From Enterocola sp045654205 (lineage in GTDB: Bacteria > Bacteroidota > Bacteroidia > Bacteroidales > Paludibacteraceae), in the NCBI GenBank assembly GCA_045654205.1, contig JAZOMZ010000017.1, positions 1 through 64,000 on the forward strand: 64,000 nt of DNA, in the 5' to 3' direction. The translations under genes were made by a program, and so were the position numbers. Under the pieces are notes generated by a model, which did no database searches, was not told the origin of the DNA, and saw nothing but the letters and a program-made list of their open reading frames with translations. Each line of letters opens with the position of its first letter. Positions within the stretch are counted from its first letter, which is position 1. Below are positions 18,452 to 27,750 of the stretch, piece after piece.

Positions 18452-19843
18452 TTATAAGAAACTTATTAAAGAGATTAAACTTCTAGCTTGAATATTCAAA
18501 TAGTTATTAAAGTGCAAAAACATTAGCAATTGTTCAAATGTAATCCACATATAATTATGTGGGATATCATTAACACCGATACCATCATTATCAAGAATAA
18601 TCATATTTCTGTTCTGTTCATGATAAAAACGGCCACCTTCTTCTGATTGATAAGTATCAATAATAATATTTTCTTTAGGTACATTTAATACATAATCAAC
18701 AAATGGTTGTAAATTATTCCCTTCGTAACTATCAGTTATACATTGTACAGTAGGAGCCATTTCTACTATATCAAAATTGCCTAATTCAACCTTTGCTTGT
18801 ACTAAGAAATGATATACCCCATTAATTTTTTTTATAACAAAAGCTGTTAAACCTTTTTGTAAAGGTTTAACTAGTGGTTGTGTCCATGTCTTTACTTCTC
18901 TATTATTGATTGAAACTTCTGTTGCAATAACCTTAAAATACTTACCTCTATTATTGTATATTTCATTTTCAGAAATTGACCATTCATAAACTTCTTTTAA
19001 TGGAACAGATTTTACTTCTAACTCATACTGACATTTTAGAGAGGTCATCCAACTTAGAATTTCAGTAATAGTATTTAATGACTCCCCTTTTTTCAATAAT
19101 TTACTTCCTATACTTATAGAATCTATACCTTTAATCAATTCACAATTCTCAATTTCAAACGGAATACCAGAGATAACAGTTCTAGTATCCATATTAACAA
19201 TATTATCTATTAATGCTAATTTCTTTATTTGACCTAAAGTCAACCATATAAAGTTACTTAGCACAGGTATGTCATCATGAACTTTAATTATAATATTACG
19301 ATTTCTTTTCTTTAGGAATCGTGCTCCTTGTTCGCTTTGTAATTGGTCTAATAAGATTTGGTCTTTTGTTGCATTTTGGAAATACTCTAAATATGCAGGT
19401 TTATTCCCTCCATGTACTTGACTATAATTACTTTTTGTTGCTTGTAAAGTTGGTGATAATTGTACATTATTAACATTACCAGGTTCTACTTTAGCTTGTA
19501 ATAAAAAATAAAGAATACCATTAATTTCTTTTGTAAGAATACCCAAATAACCTATTTCTGGTTGATTAATTATAGGTTGTGCCCAAGATTTTACATTCCC
19601 ATAATTCGTAGAAACTGACAAACCCTCTATTGAAAAAAATTTACCTGATTTATGTCTTAGATTTTTATTTTCATCAAAATACCAATCTTTCATTTCAGAA
19701 AAAGGGATCTGTTTAACATCAACTAAGATTTCTTTGTTTTGTTGTGTTATCCAATTCAAAGCATCTTCTGTTGAGTTAAAAGGATTCTCTTCAGTTAAGC
19801 AAGATTGCATGAATAAACTATTTGTTTTTTGTGTTCTTATCAT
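18452..19843 (-). CDS. NDP-hexose 2,3-dehydratase (EvaA/TylX3/SpnO type)
   Basis: This 463-residue protein is built of two homologous halves, about 20-235 and 250-455, as in all NDP-hexose 2,3-dehydratases. Each half has the sequence W-x-Q-P followed by F-L-x-Q-A-K-V-E-x-G-N, then S/A-P-T-x-Q. The first half also has H-G-G-N-K-P-A-Y and S-E-Q-G-A-R-F, and the second S-E-E-G-G-R-F-Y. The family removes the 2-hydroxyl from dTDP-4-keto-6-deoxyglucose to give the 3,4-diketo-2,6-dideoxy intermediate, and is known mainly from actinomycete antibiotic sugars. It overlaps the upstream gene by 26 bp and is 3 bp from the aminotransferase. Confidence 0.9.
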   Translation of the reverse strand: MIRTQKTNSLFMQSCLTEENPFNSTEDALNWITQQNKEILVDVKQIPFSEMKDWYFDENKNLRHKSGKFFSIEGLSVSTNYGNVKSWAQPIINQPEIGYLGILTKEINGILYFLLQAKVEPGNVNNVQLSPTLQATKSNYSQVHGGNKPAYLEYFQNATKDQILLDQLQSEQGARFLKKRNRNIIIKVHDDIPVLSNFIWLTLGQIKKLALIDNIVNMDTRTVISGIPFEIENCELIKGIDSISIGSKLLKKGESLNTITEILSWMTSLKCQYELEVKSVPLKEVYEWSISENEIYNNRGKYFKVIATEVSINNREVKTWTQPLVKPLQKGLTAFVIKKINGVYHFLVQAKVELGNFDIVEMAPTVQCITDSYEGNNLQPFVDYVLNVPKENIIIDTYQSEEGGRFYHEQNRNMIILDNDGIGVNDIPHNYMWITFEQLLMFLHFNNYLNIQARSLISLISFL

Positions 19844-20678
19844 TAGTATTAATTATTTTTTTTATTATCTCACATGTCTCAATTGCTTGTTGTTCTGTGT
19901 AATAAAGATCATTAAATAAATTTATGATTTTATCATGCAATAAATTAGCATTTGAACATTTACTTATATATGATTTATAATGATTACTAGCAAACAATCT
20001 ATTTTCAAATAGAGTCTTTAATATTAGCTCTTTATTCTCCACGAATATATTAAATCTCCAATTTTGATATTCATCAGGTAATTGAATCTCTTTTGGTAAT
20101 GATTCTCTATATATTTTATTTAATTTTTCCTTGTGTGATTTAATCTTTATAATTTCTGTAGTTAAATCACTTGAATATTTATAAATATTATCATCAAACA
20201 GTATATGATGTTTCCCTTCTAGGCAATCAAAATAATTCCACTTATCAGCTATATAAGCAAATCCACCTACGCCTAAATCTACTTGTTTCTTTTCACCTGT
20301 ACTATACAATTCTAAATCCACACATATTTCATTATTATGAAAACATGGCAAACACAAACATTTATCGTCTATAATAATTAAATTTGGGTTTAATTCACAA
20401 AATTTATTAAATTTTTGTGTATAGTTTTTTTCTATTCCATAAGTATGTACATAAAGAAGGACTCTTGCGTCATCAATGTATTGACATATCTGTTCTTCAT
20501 CCACACAATATGTATCCATAGATATATCAATAAATTGAACAGATAATCCTGCATACAATAGAGTATCTACTACATCATGGCACACATTTGCAGGCAAAAG
20601 AGCCTTGCCTGTTATATTATTAGATTTTATAAAGTTATATATAATCTTACACGCTCTATTTTCTTCTATTAATCTCAC
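19818..20678 (-). CDS. Short DegT/DnrJ/EryC1-like PLP protein
   Basis: This 286-residue protein is about 100 residues shorter than normal DegT aminotransferases. The core signs are present: I-I-I-D-D near 101-105 (PLP-pyridine Asp region) and Y-S-T-G-E-K-K followed by G-V-G-G-F, in which Lys131 matches the PLP lysine with the right spacing to the glycine pair. The N-terminus lacks the usual sugar-binding start. It may be a second aminotransferase in the deoxysugar pathway or a partner of the WecE-like enzyme. Its 26-bp overlap with the dehydratase gene argues for tight coupling. The base composition is very AT-rich. Confidence 0.7.
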   Translation of the reverse strand: MRLIEENRACKIIYNFIKSNNITGKALLPANVCHDVVDTLLYAGLSVQFIDISMDTYCVDEEQICQYIDDARVLLYVHTYGIEKNYTQKFNKFCELNPNLIIIDDKCLCLPCFHNNEICVDLELYSTGEKKQVDLGVGGFAYIADKWNYFDCLEGKHHILFDDNIYKYSSDLTTEIIKIKSHKEKLNKIYRESLPKEIQLPDEYQNWRFNIFVENKELILKTLFENRLFASNHYKSYISKCSNANLLHDKIINLFNDLYYTEQQAIETCEIIKKIINTNDKNTKNK

Positions 20679-20679
20679 C

Positions 20680-21807
20680 TTATAAAATCAATTTCTTTTC
20701 TCCTTGGTATATAATATATCCACTTCTATCTGCACTACAAGTAATATTTCGTAGTTCTGTATCTGTTTGTTCGTACATCACTACTCCATTTATATCATTT
20801 GCATTCGCAAAAAAGGAAAGTAAATATTCTGTTTCTTTGCATAAAAAATACACACCACTATAGTTAGACTCTGTAATCTGAGGTTCAGTAAACTCACCTA
20901 AAGCTACTTCAATTACCCCTTTTACAAAATCATAACCAGTACTCAATTTTACCAAATCGCTACCAATAAAATCACCGCCCATACGACCACCAATTTCTAT
21001 TACATAGATTTTTCCATCATCAGTAATTTTATATTCTGAGTGACTTGCACCATTAGTAATGCCAAGTGCATTTAAAGCATTTTCTGTTATATCATATATT
21101 TTAGCATACATTTCTGCACTTAATGTGCTAGGTTGATGGTGTTCTAATTCAACAAAATGTGGCGCACCTGTAGTAACTTTATCAGTTATCTGCAAAGGAT
21201 AATGCTTACCTTGATATGAAATAAACTCTACACTTATTTCCCTCCCACCAACAAATTCTTCAACCATTGCTTGCTTTTTAAAAGAGCAAGCAAGTGCATT
21301 TTCTATTGCATCTTTTAAAGTATCAAGATTTTCCACTTTTGTAACTCCCAAACTACCAGAACGGTCTGCTGGTTTTACAATAAGTGGCAATCTCATTGAT
21401 TGTTTTATTTCATCAATAGTAGCATCTGTACAATCTTCTACACATAAGAATTTTGGACATGGAACACCTGCGTTCATAAATGCCTGACGCATTGCATATT
21501 TATTATTGGCAGTAACAGATGCTTGATGCGAATTACCAACCAAACCCATCTTTTCAGCCACGTATGCTACAGTTGGAGCTGCAACATCACTAGCGATTGT
21601 GCATATACCGTCAATTTGTTTTTCCTTGCATACTTTTAAGATTTCATCCTTATCAACAATAGATATAGGGTAAAATTCATCTACCCAATCTTTACATACA
21701 GCACCTTCTGCCCATGCAAAACAAAGTGTATACACTCCCATCTCTTTGGCTTTTTCAACCAAAGGACGTTGTAAATACGAAGCTCCTATTATGGCAAGTG
21801 TTTTCAA
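20680..21807 (-). CDS. ATP-grasp family ligase
   Basis: This 375-residue ATP-grasp enzyme has a Rossmann-like preATP-grasp domain (residues 1-95), an ATP-binding region with L-I-V-K-P-A-D-R-S-G-S-L-G-V near 145-158 and V-E-E-F-V-G-G-R-E-I-S-V-E, and an E-I-G-G-R-M-G-G-D-F motif near 285 that supplies metal ligands. Such enzymes join a carboxylate to an amine or thiol through an acyl phosphate. It is coupled by ATGA overlap to the asparagine-synthase-like gene, so the two probably act on one substrate, such as amidation or amino-acid attachment to a uronic acid or amino sugar. This is inference. Confidence 0.85.
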   Translation of the reverse strand: MKTLAIIGASYLQRPLVEKAKEMGVYTLCFAWAEGAVCKDWVDEFYPISIVDKDEILKVCKEKQIDGICTIASDVAAPTVAYVAEKMGLVGNSHQASVTANNKYAMRQAFMNAGVPCPKFLCVEDCTDATIDEIKQSMRLPLIVKPADRSGSLGVTKVENLDTLKDAIENALACSFKKQAMVEEFVGGREISVEFISYQGKHYPLQITDKVTTGAPHFVELEHHQPSTLSAEMYAKIYDITENALNALGITNGASHSEYKITDDGKIYVIEIGGRMGGDFIGSDLVKLSTGYDFVKGVIEVALGEFTEPQITESNYSGVYFLCKETEYLLSFFANANDINGVVMYEQTDTELRNITCSADRSGYIIYQGEKKLIL

Positions 21808-23579
21808 GATTTAATCAATTTAATAGTACTTAATACTGATAATGCTTGTAATTTATCCAACAACACACAATCCTTGAACAAATGTTGCATATCTTTACTT
21901 AATTGTTCATCGGTAATATAATGTTGATTATCATCCCAATATGTATTCATAAATGATTTAATATAATGATTGGTTTGATACCAATAATCAACAGGGTTCA
22001 TGTGATCCTTGGTTGAAATTACCATTGTTTTTTTTGCACTGTCCTTTTTACGTAAACCTAATCTACGCATCATTGAGCCATACAACCATTTAGAAAAGTT
22101 TTTATCAGTGATGGCAGGTATCTGATTACCAAATAATTTCATGGTTTTTGGTTTAACGTTTTCTATTGGTTCTATTTTTTTCTTTATTTTTTCCCAAATA
22201 TAATCGGCAGCTTTAGGATGTTTGGCAAATATCCAATCAAAATAAATTTTATGGTTATAACGTAAATTTAAAGGTATAGAATAACAAAATTCAATAAAAT
22301 CAACATCACAAAATGGTGAAACTGATTCTGTTACTTCTTGAAAATAGGTTTGGCCTTGATTTGCACCTGTAAAGGCACGTGTATATAAACAAAACATCTC
22401 CTCATTTTCATACTTTTCTTTAAAAGAATAGTTTTGTAATCTTTCTATTACTTCTAGCGAATAGGCTCCTTGTCCTAATTTATATTCTTTATTATACTCA
22501 TTTTTCCTAAAAAAAGTACCAATAATGGCATCACCAATCATACCTGTATGAATAAGTCCGTATGGTTCAAAGTTTATGTTGTCATATAAACTCTTACCAT
22601 GTGATATTCCAAAATAACAAGTACTACCGTATGTGATAGGAGTAATTTCATCTATTTTATCCATAAAATCTCCACCATCTAGTGTTTTAAAGATAAAATC
22701 GTGATGCAAATCAGTTGCAATTTGTTGTGGTACTGTAAAATCTAAATAATTTGACTGAGAAAACGTTGTGTTCAATTGCTTGGTGTAACCAAGTTCATGA
22801 GCCACCATTACAGTCATTCTACTATCCAATCCTCCACTTAAACAGGTAATATGTTTGTATCCATATTCTTTGTCTTTTTCAAATTGCAATCTAACTGCTT
22901 TGGTAAAGTATTTTTCTATACCTTCGATAGCCTCTTGAGCAGACATTTCTTTAGGCTTATTAGAAAAACGGTGATAGGTAATTTCTGTAAGTTCACCTTT
23001 TTCTATCTTATAATATGTACCAGCAATTAATTTAGAGACTCCTTCTACCAACGTTTTGTCTTCTATTACAAAACCATGTGTTAGCGCTAAATATGCTCCA
23101 GTTTTATCTAGATTTACAGCTATTGAATTTGCTTTTAACGTATCAACTATAAATCCTATTTCAGAAGCAAATAAGAAATCATTATCTGCTAACTTATACA
23201 AGAAAACTTGCTTATCACCTATATGATTTGTATAAATTAACCATTTATCTTGCTTTTTATCGTAAAATAGTCCAGAAAAACTACCTCTAAAATCTTTAAA
23301 GAAAGCGTCACCACAAGTTTGATACATCTTAATAACACAATCAACCCATGATGCGGTTTGATATTGTTCAATTAATTCATGATTATTAAGAACAACCCCT
23401 TCTACTAATACAAAATACTCATCTGTATCTTGAAAAATACGGTCATTCATAAATTTATTTATCACTCTACGTTCAATCTGAAACTCTTTTGTAGTGTGAT
23501 TATTCACAACTAACTTTTTACGTTTTTCTTCCGCAAAACGTAAAGAAGATTTTCCTATATGAGCAATAAATCCTGGCAT
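21804..23579 (-). CDS. Asparagine synthase-like amidotransferase without the N-terminal cysteine
   Basis: This 591-residue protein has an N-terminal Ntn-type glutaminase-like domain and a C-terminal ATP-pyrophosphatase domain with the PP-loop L-S-G-G-L-D-S near 250. True glutamine-dependent enzymes need Cys as the residue after Met; here the protein begins M-P-G-F, so glutamine hydrolysis is probably lost and free ammonia or another amine may be used. It sits between wzx (3 bp) and the ATP-grasp gene (ATGA overlap). Similar proteins in O-antigen loci amidate uronic acids; that role fits the UDP-HexNAc-uronate dehydrogenase in this locus. Confidence 0.85.
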   Translation of the reverse strand: MPGFIAHIGKSSLRFAEEKRKKLVVNNHTTKEFQIERRVINKFMNDRIFQDTDEYFVLVEGVVLNNHELIEQYQTASWVDCVIKMYQTCGDAFFKDFRGSFSGLFYDKKQDKWLIYTNHIGDKQVFLYKLADNDFLFASEIGFIVDTLKANSIAVNLDKTGAYLALTHGFVIEDKTLVEGVSKLIAGTYYKIEKGELTEITYHRFSNKPKEMSAQEAIEGIEKYFTKAVRLQFEKDKEYGYKHITCLSGGLDSRMTVMVAHELGYTKQLNTTFSQSNYLDFTVPQQIATDLHHDFIFKTLDGGDFMDKIDEITPITYGSTCYFGISHGKSLYDNINFEPYGLIHTGMIGDAIIGTFFRKNEYNKEYKLGQGAYSLEVIERLQNYSFKEKYENEEMFCLYTRAFTGANQGQTYFQEVTESVSPFCDVDFIEFCYSIPLNLRYNHKIYFDWIFAKHPKAADYIWEKIKKKIEPIENVKPKTMKLFGNQIPAITDKNFSKWLYGSMMRRLGLRKKDSAKKTMVISTKDHMNPVDYWYQTNHYIKSFMNTYWDDNQHYITDEQLSKDMQHLFKDCVLLDKLQALSVLSTIKLIKS

Positions 23580-23582
23580 ATA

Positions 23583-25025
23583 TTATTTTTTTAGAAGAGA
23601 CTTTAAAAATGTTACTATTGGTTTATTGATAAACCACGTACTTACTAAATATATTACTGAGAAAATAACACACCCTACTATTAAGTAGACTAACTCTACT
23701 GGTAATGTTACATAATATGCATATATTAATGCAGGAATAATAGCAATTAAACCACATAAAAATGGTTTGAAGAACGAGCCAATATATTCCCATAGATTTA
23801 AATCTGAGAGTGGATATATCATCATTTTCCAATAAATGAAAAAGAATATAAATTGTAAAATAACTTGCGAATAGGCCACTGCTTCCACGTTAAAGAAGCT
23901 TGCCAAATAAATAGCAATAGGAGCGCAACAAAAACGTATAATAGTCCATTTAAAACTCAAATCTGTTCTTCCTTTAGCTATCACTAAATTTCCAGCAGGA
24001 TTACCAATTGTTGCAAACATTCCCCATATAGAAAGAATTCTTACAAAGACTGCAGCATCTGCATATTTATCACTAAAGAAAATATTTACAACTGGTTCTG
24101 CAAAAACAAAAAGGGCAAACAATACAGGGAAATTAATAGTCGTTAAAAACGATAAAATTCTACTATAGTTTAATTTAATCTTATCTGGTTCATTTTGTAA
24201 TTTTGACAGAATAGGAGTTGCAACAGAACTAACAATAGGATTTAGCATTTTCATTACCTTTAGAGCCAATTCTTTGCCCATATTGTACAAACCAAGCACT
24301 TCTAACCCAAACAACCTTCCTATTAATAACACATCTATTTTATATGATATGTAATCCATTAGTTGGGCACCTGTATCGTAGATTCCTATTTTGAAGAAAT
24401 CTTTTATTTCGGCCATATTAAAATGCCAAGCAATCCTAAATTGTTTTCTACCTGCAATAGAAAATACAATTGCTGTAAATGCACCTCTAATTAACACAGG
24501 TAAAATCAAAGCATATATACCAAAACCTAATAAACAGAATAGCACAGTCGATATAAACACTAATGCATTTCCTATAATTCCAACTTTAGATATAAATGAG
24601 AACTCTAGATTCTTCTGTTTTATAGTGTAAAAAATTTTACCAAAAGGCGCTAACAAAACTCCAAAAGCTGCTAAACAAATAAGATGAGTAAGATTTACAT
24701 CATTGTAAAATATAGCAATTGGATAGGCAGCTATACAGATTAATACAAAAATTGCACCATTAAGTATCCAGTTAAACCAATAGATACTATTATATTGATC
24801 ATTGGTTATATCCTGTTTGTGCATCATAGCAGCATACATACCTAAATCGGTAAACATCCCAACCATACCCAAAACAACGTGTATAATAGACATAGTACCA
24901 AAATCAGCCTTATCAATGTAGCGTGCTACAATCATTAATTGTACCACACTAAGTAGATCAGTAGTAATTTTGGCCACGCTATTCCACTTTATACCACTAA
25001 GAGCTTGTTGCTTTATAGATGCCAC
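23583..25025 (-). CDS. wzx: Polysaccharide flippase, MOP superfamily (Wzx/WzxC type)
   Basis: This 480-residue polytopic protein has about 12-14 hydrophobic segments and the N-terminal pattern S-G-I-K-W-N-S typical of the WzxC/lipopolysaccharide flippase branch. It should move the undecaprenyl-linked repeat unit across the inner membrane. Translation starts at GTG (25023-25025); no nearby ATG gives a complete first helix. It is the first gene of the second leftward operon and has its own promoter about 55 bp upstream. Confidence 0.92.
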   Translation of the reverse strand: MASIKQQALSGIKWNSVAKITTDLLSVVQLMIVARYIDKADFGTMSIIHVVLGMVGMFTDLGMYAAMMHKQDITNDQYNSIYWFNWILNGAIFVLICIAAYPIAIFYNDVNLTHLICLAAFGVLLAPFGKIFYTIKQKNLEFSFISKVGIIGNALVFISTVLFCLLGFGIYALILPVLIRGAFTAIVFSIAGRKQFRIAWHFNMAEIKDFFKIGIYDTGAQLMDYISYKIDVLLIGRLFGLEVLGLYNMGKELALKVMKMLNPIVSSVATPILSKLQNEPDKIKLNYSRILSFLTTINFPVLFALFVFAEPVVNIFFSDKYADAAVFVRILSIWGMFATIGNPAGNLVIAKGRTDLSFKWTIIRFCCAPIAIYLASFFNVEAVAYSQVILQFIFFFIYWKMMIYPLSDLNLWEYIGSFFKPFLCGLIAIIPALIYAYYVTLPVELVYLIVGCVIFSVIYLVSTWFINKPIVTFLKSLLKK

Positions 25026-25079
25026 TGCTGTTTATTCTATTTGTATATATTTCTTATTCTATTTTTAATATTAAACGAA

Positions 25080-25109
25080 CAAATATATAAATAATACTTG
25101 ACTTTCAAA
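25080..25109 (-). promoter_or_regulatory. Bacteroidetes-type promoter for the wzx operon
   Basis: On the minus strand a -7 box TATATTTG (25080-25087) is preceded by TTTG (25106-25109) with 18 bases between, close to the Bacteroidetes sigma-ABfr consensus. The leader to the GTG start of wzx is about 50 bases. Confidence 0.65.
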
Positions 25110-25168
25110 CGTTTTTAGCATTAAATTTATTAACAATATGAAAATTTATAAATTTCTCTTTTTTTTCT

Positions 25169-25176
25169 TATCTTTG
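25169..25176 (+). promoter_or_regulatory. -7 box for the MBOAT gene
   Basis: TATCTTTG matches the Bacteroidetes TAnnTTTG -7 element and lies 38 bases before the MBOAT ATG. It diverges from the wzx promoter. No clear -33 element is seen. Confidence 0.6.
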
Positions 25177-25213
25177 CACAACCTTTTAACCAGACACAAC
25201 AAATTACAATAAA

Positions 25214-26714
25214 ATGTTATTCAACTCACTAGAATTTGCGATATTTCTGCCAATAGTATTTATCATCTATTGGTTTGTGTTGCAAAAGAATCTCAAACTA
25301 CAAAACCTATTTATTGTTGTAGTTTCCTACATCTTTTACGGATGGTGGGACTATCGTTTCTTATTCCTTATTGCTCTTACTTCATTCTGCAGTTGGCTTA
25401 GTGGTGTGCTTATAGAAAAGGTAAGAGAACGTTCTACCCCCCCCCACCTGGTTTTCTGCTAAAACACTACTAATCAGCAATATAACACTTAATTTAGCCA
25501 TATTAGGCTTCTTTAAATACTATAATTTCTTCGTTGATAGTTTCATAGATTTATTCGCACTTTTCGGAATAACATTACAGTCTAGCACACTAAGCATTAT
25601 CCTACCCGTAGGCATTAGTTTCTATACTTTCCAAGCATTGAGTTATAGTATCGATGTTTATCGTAGAAAAATAGAACCTACCAGAAACATCGTGGCATTT
25701 TTCGCATTCGTAAGTTTCTTCCCACAACTTGTGGCTGGACCTATTGAACGTGCAACTAACCTACTCCCACAATTCTACACTTCTCGTAAGTTTGATTACA
25801 ACACAGCTGTAGATGGTATGCGTCAAATCCTTTGGGGGTTATTTAAAAAGATTGTGGTGGCAGACAACTGTGCAATTTATGTAAACGAAGTTTTTGCAGA
25901 CTACACCAACCAAAGTGGTAGTACTTTACTTTTAGGAGCAATATTCTTTGCATTCCAAATTTACGGTGATTTCTCTGGTTATTCAGATATCGCCATTGGT
26001 ACAGCTAAATTATTCGGAATAAAATTATTGAGAAACTTCAACGTACCTTATTTTTCGCGCGACATTGCAGAGTTTTGGCGTCGTTGGCACATATCACTAA
26101 ACACATGGTTTGTAGATTATTTATATATTCCATTGGGTGGTTCAAGACCATACGTTTCTCCTGATTGCAAACATCCAGAACTAACCAAGAAAGCAAAAGT
26201 AATACGCAATACCTTTGCAATTTTTCTAACAAGCGGACTTTGGCATGGTGCAAACTGGACATTCGTTGCATGGGGTGCATATCATGCCCTACTCTTCATC
26301 CCACTAATCCTTTTAGGCAAAAACAAACGCTTTACCGATACCGTTGCAACTGGTAGGATTTTGCCAAACATAAGAGAAATATTCCAAATATTCACAACAT
26401 TTGTCCTAGTAGTAATCGGTTGGGTATTCTTCCGTGCCGAGACCATAACCGATGCATTTGCGTATTTGGGAGGTATGTTTGATAGTAATTTGGTGAGTGT
26501 ACCTTACTTAATTAATAGAGATTATTATGTGATAACATTTTTAGGCATATTAATAATGTTATGTGCAGAATGGATTTATAGGCATCACCATCATAATTTC
26601 ACATTATCACAAATTAAATTTGTATGGATTAAGTGGTTAATCTATTTTATTATGTTATTTTTACTATTTATAAATTCTAGTCCTGCGGCAGATTTTATAT
26701 ATTTCCAATTCTAA
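25214..26714 (+). CDS. MBOAT O-acyltransferase (AlgI/DltB-like), out of frame at a C9 tract
   Basis: The ATG at 25214 opens a frame that stops after 82 residues. Right before that stop is a run of nine C's (25437-25445); after it the rest of the protein continues in another frame to 26714. Removing one C joins the halves into 499 residues, the normal length of the family. The parts carry the expected features: multiple hydrophobic segments, P-Q-L-V-A-G-P-I-E-R, F-W-R-R-W-H-I-S and the catalytic-histidine motif G-L-W-H-G-A-N-W. Such proteins transfer acyl groups to exported polysaccharide together with an SGNH partner, which follows 5 bp downstream. The break could be phase variation, a fixed mutation or a sequencing error. 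Confidence 0.85.
25437..25445 (+). repeat. C9 homopolymer inside the MBOAT gene
   Basis: Nine consecutive C's in an AT-rich coding region. Eight (or eleven) C's would give the full-length frame, nine gives an 82-residue product. Such tracts are typical slipped-strand phase-variation switches in other bacteria. Confidence 0.9.
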
Positions 26715-26719
26715 TTACT

Positions 26720-27655
26720 ATGAAACGATTTCTTAAAAGATTATCATATTTTCTTATTATTACCCTTATATTAGCAACTTTACTAGATGTCTTTATTTCA
26801 CATAGACTAACAAAAAGTAATGAAAGAATGTACCAACAATGGAGTGGATTATACAAAGATTCACTTTATGCCGAAGTTGTTGTTTTAGGTTCCTCTAGAG
26901 CATGGACACAATATAATCCTGCGATTTTAGATTCTATTCTTCATACCAACTCATTTGTTAATGGTATAGATGGTAGTGCTATTAATCGACAAATGATAAA
27001 ATATAAAAACTATTGTAGAATTACAAATAGCAAACCTAAACTAATTATACAAAATATAGATTTAGGAACTATGGACATTACATATGGATATGAAAGAGAA
27101 CAATTCTTCCCATATTTCATATTAGATAGAGAAGTAGTAAATTCATATCAATCATACGAAGATTTTAATCTTTTAGAGTTATACCTACCTTGTTACAGAT
27201 ATGTCAGTTATCCAGAAGAAGTTAAAAAAGCAATAAATTTACATACAGAATATCCAGAACCACTTTATAAAGGTTATTATGGTAGGGATATTGAATATGA
27301 TGGTTCAGAATTGAGAAAAATGGATACAATAGTTGCAGATATTAATCGTACTATGCTAATCGAATTTAGTAAATTCTGTGCAGATATTAAATCTGACAGC
27401 ATTGAAATGTGCTTTGTATATGCCCCTGTATATATAGAAGCAACAAATAAATTAGTTAATAAAAATGATATGTACGAAGCATACCAAACTATTGCTAATA
27501 AATATAACATCCCTATTTTAGACTACAACTATCACCCAATTAGTTGCGACTCTACCAATTTTTATAATGCCACACACCTAAATAAAAAAGGTTCTATTTT
27601 ATTTTCTACACAACTTGCTCATGATTTAGATTCCTTAGGAATATTACATAAATAA
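26720..27655 (+). CDS. SGNH-fold membrane-anchored protein, partner of the MBOAT enzyme
   Basis: This 311-residue protein has a hydrophobic N-terminal helix (about 8-27) acting as an uncleaved signal or anchor. The body fits an SGNH esterase fold: V-V-V-L-G-S-S-R-A with a candidate nucleophile Ser58, and near the C-terminus a D-S-T-N-F-Y-N-A-T-H-L-N-x2-G block with candidate Asp277 and His286. MBOAT and SGNH pairs (AlgI/AlgJ, DltB/DltD) cooperate to acylate polysaccharide in the periplasm. It sits 5 bp after the MBOAT gene. If the MBOAT frame is off, this protein may still be made but idle. Confidence 0.75.
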   Translation: MKRFLKRLSYFLIITLILATLLDVFISHRLTKSNERMYQQWSGLYKDSLYAEVVVLGSSRAWTQYNPAILDSILHTNSFVNGIDGSAINRQMIKYKNYCRITNSKPKLIIQNIDLGTMDITYGYEREQFFPYFILDREVVNSYQSYEDFNLLELYLPCYRYVSYPEEVKKAINLHTEYPEPLYKGYYGRDIEYDGSELRKMDTIVADINRTMLIEFSKFCADIKSDSIEMCFVYAPVYIEATNKLVNKNDMYEAYQTIANKYNIPILDYNYHPISCDSTNFYNATHLNKKGSILFSTQLAHDLDSLGILHK

Positions 27656-27675
27656 CATAGACTAAGAATCTTAAT

Positions 27676-27734
27676 AAATACCAACCGACCCTATAGATCA
27701 TCAAATTTGAATTCAATAGGGTCGGTTGGTATTT
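27676..27734. terminator. Bidirectional intrinsic terminator
   Basis: A perfect 19-bp inverted repeat (27676-27694 and 27716-27734) with a 21-base loop is flanked by A and T runs on both sides. It lies between the convergent SGNH gene and fcl and would stop transcription from both directions. Confidence 0.85.
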
Positions 27735-27750
27735 TTGCTATAAGTTCTTT

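Noticed and set aside
19818..20678. Short DegT-like gene as a pseudogene
   Set aside because: The frame is uninterrupted, keeps the PLP lysine and glycine motif and is tightly coupled to its neighbours, so a functional short form is more likely.
25214..25462. An 82-residue stand-alone membrane protein
   Set aside because: It is the N-terminal piece of the MBOAT gene; the frame breaks at the C9 tract and the rest of the family motifs follow in another frame.
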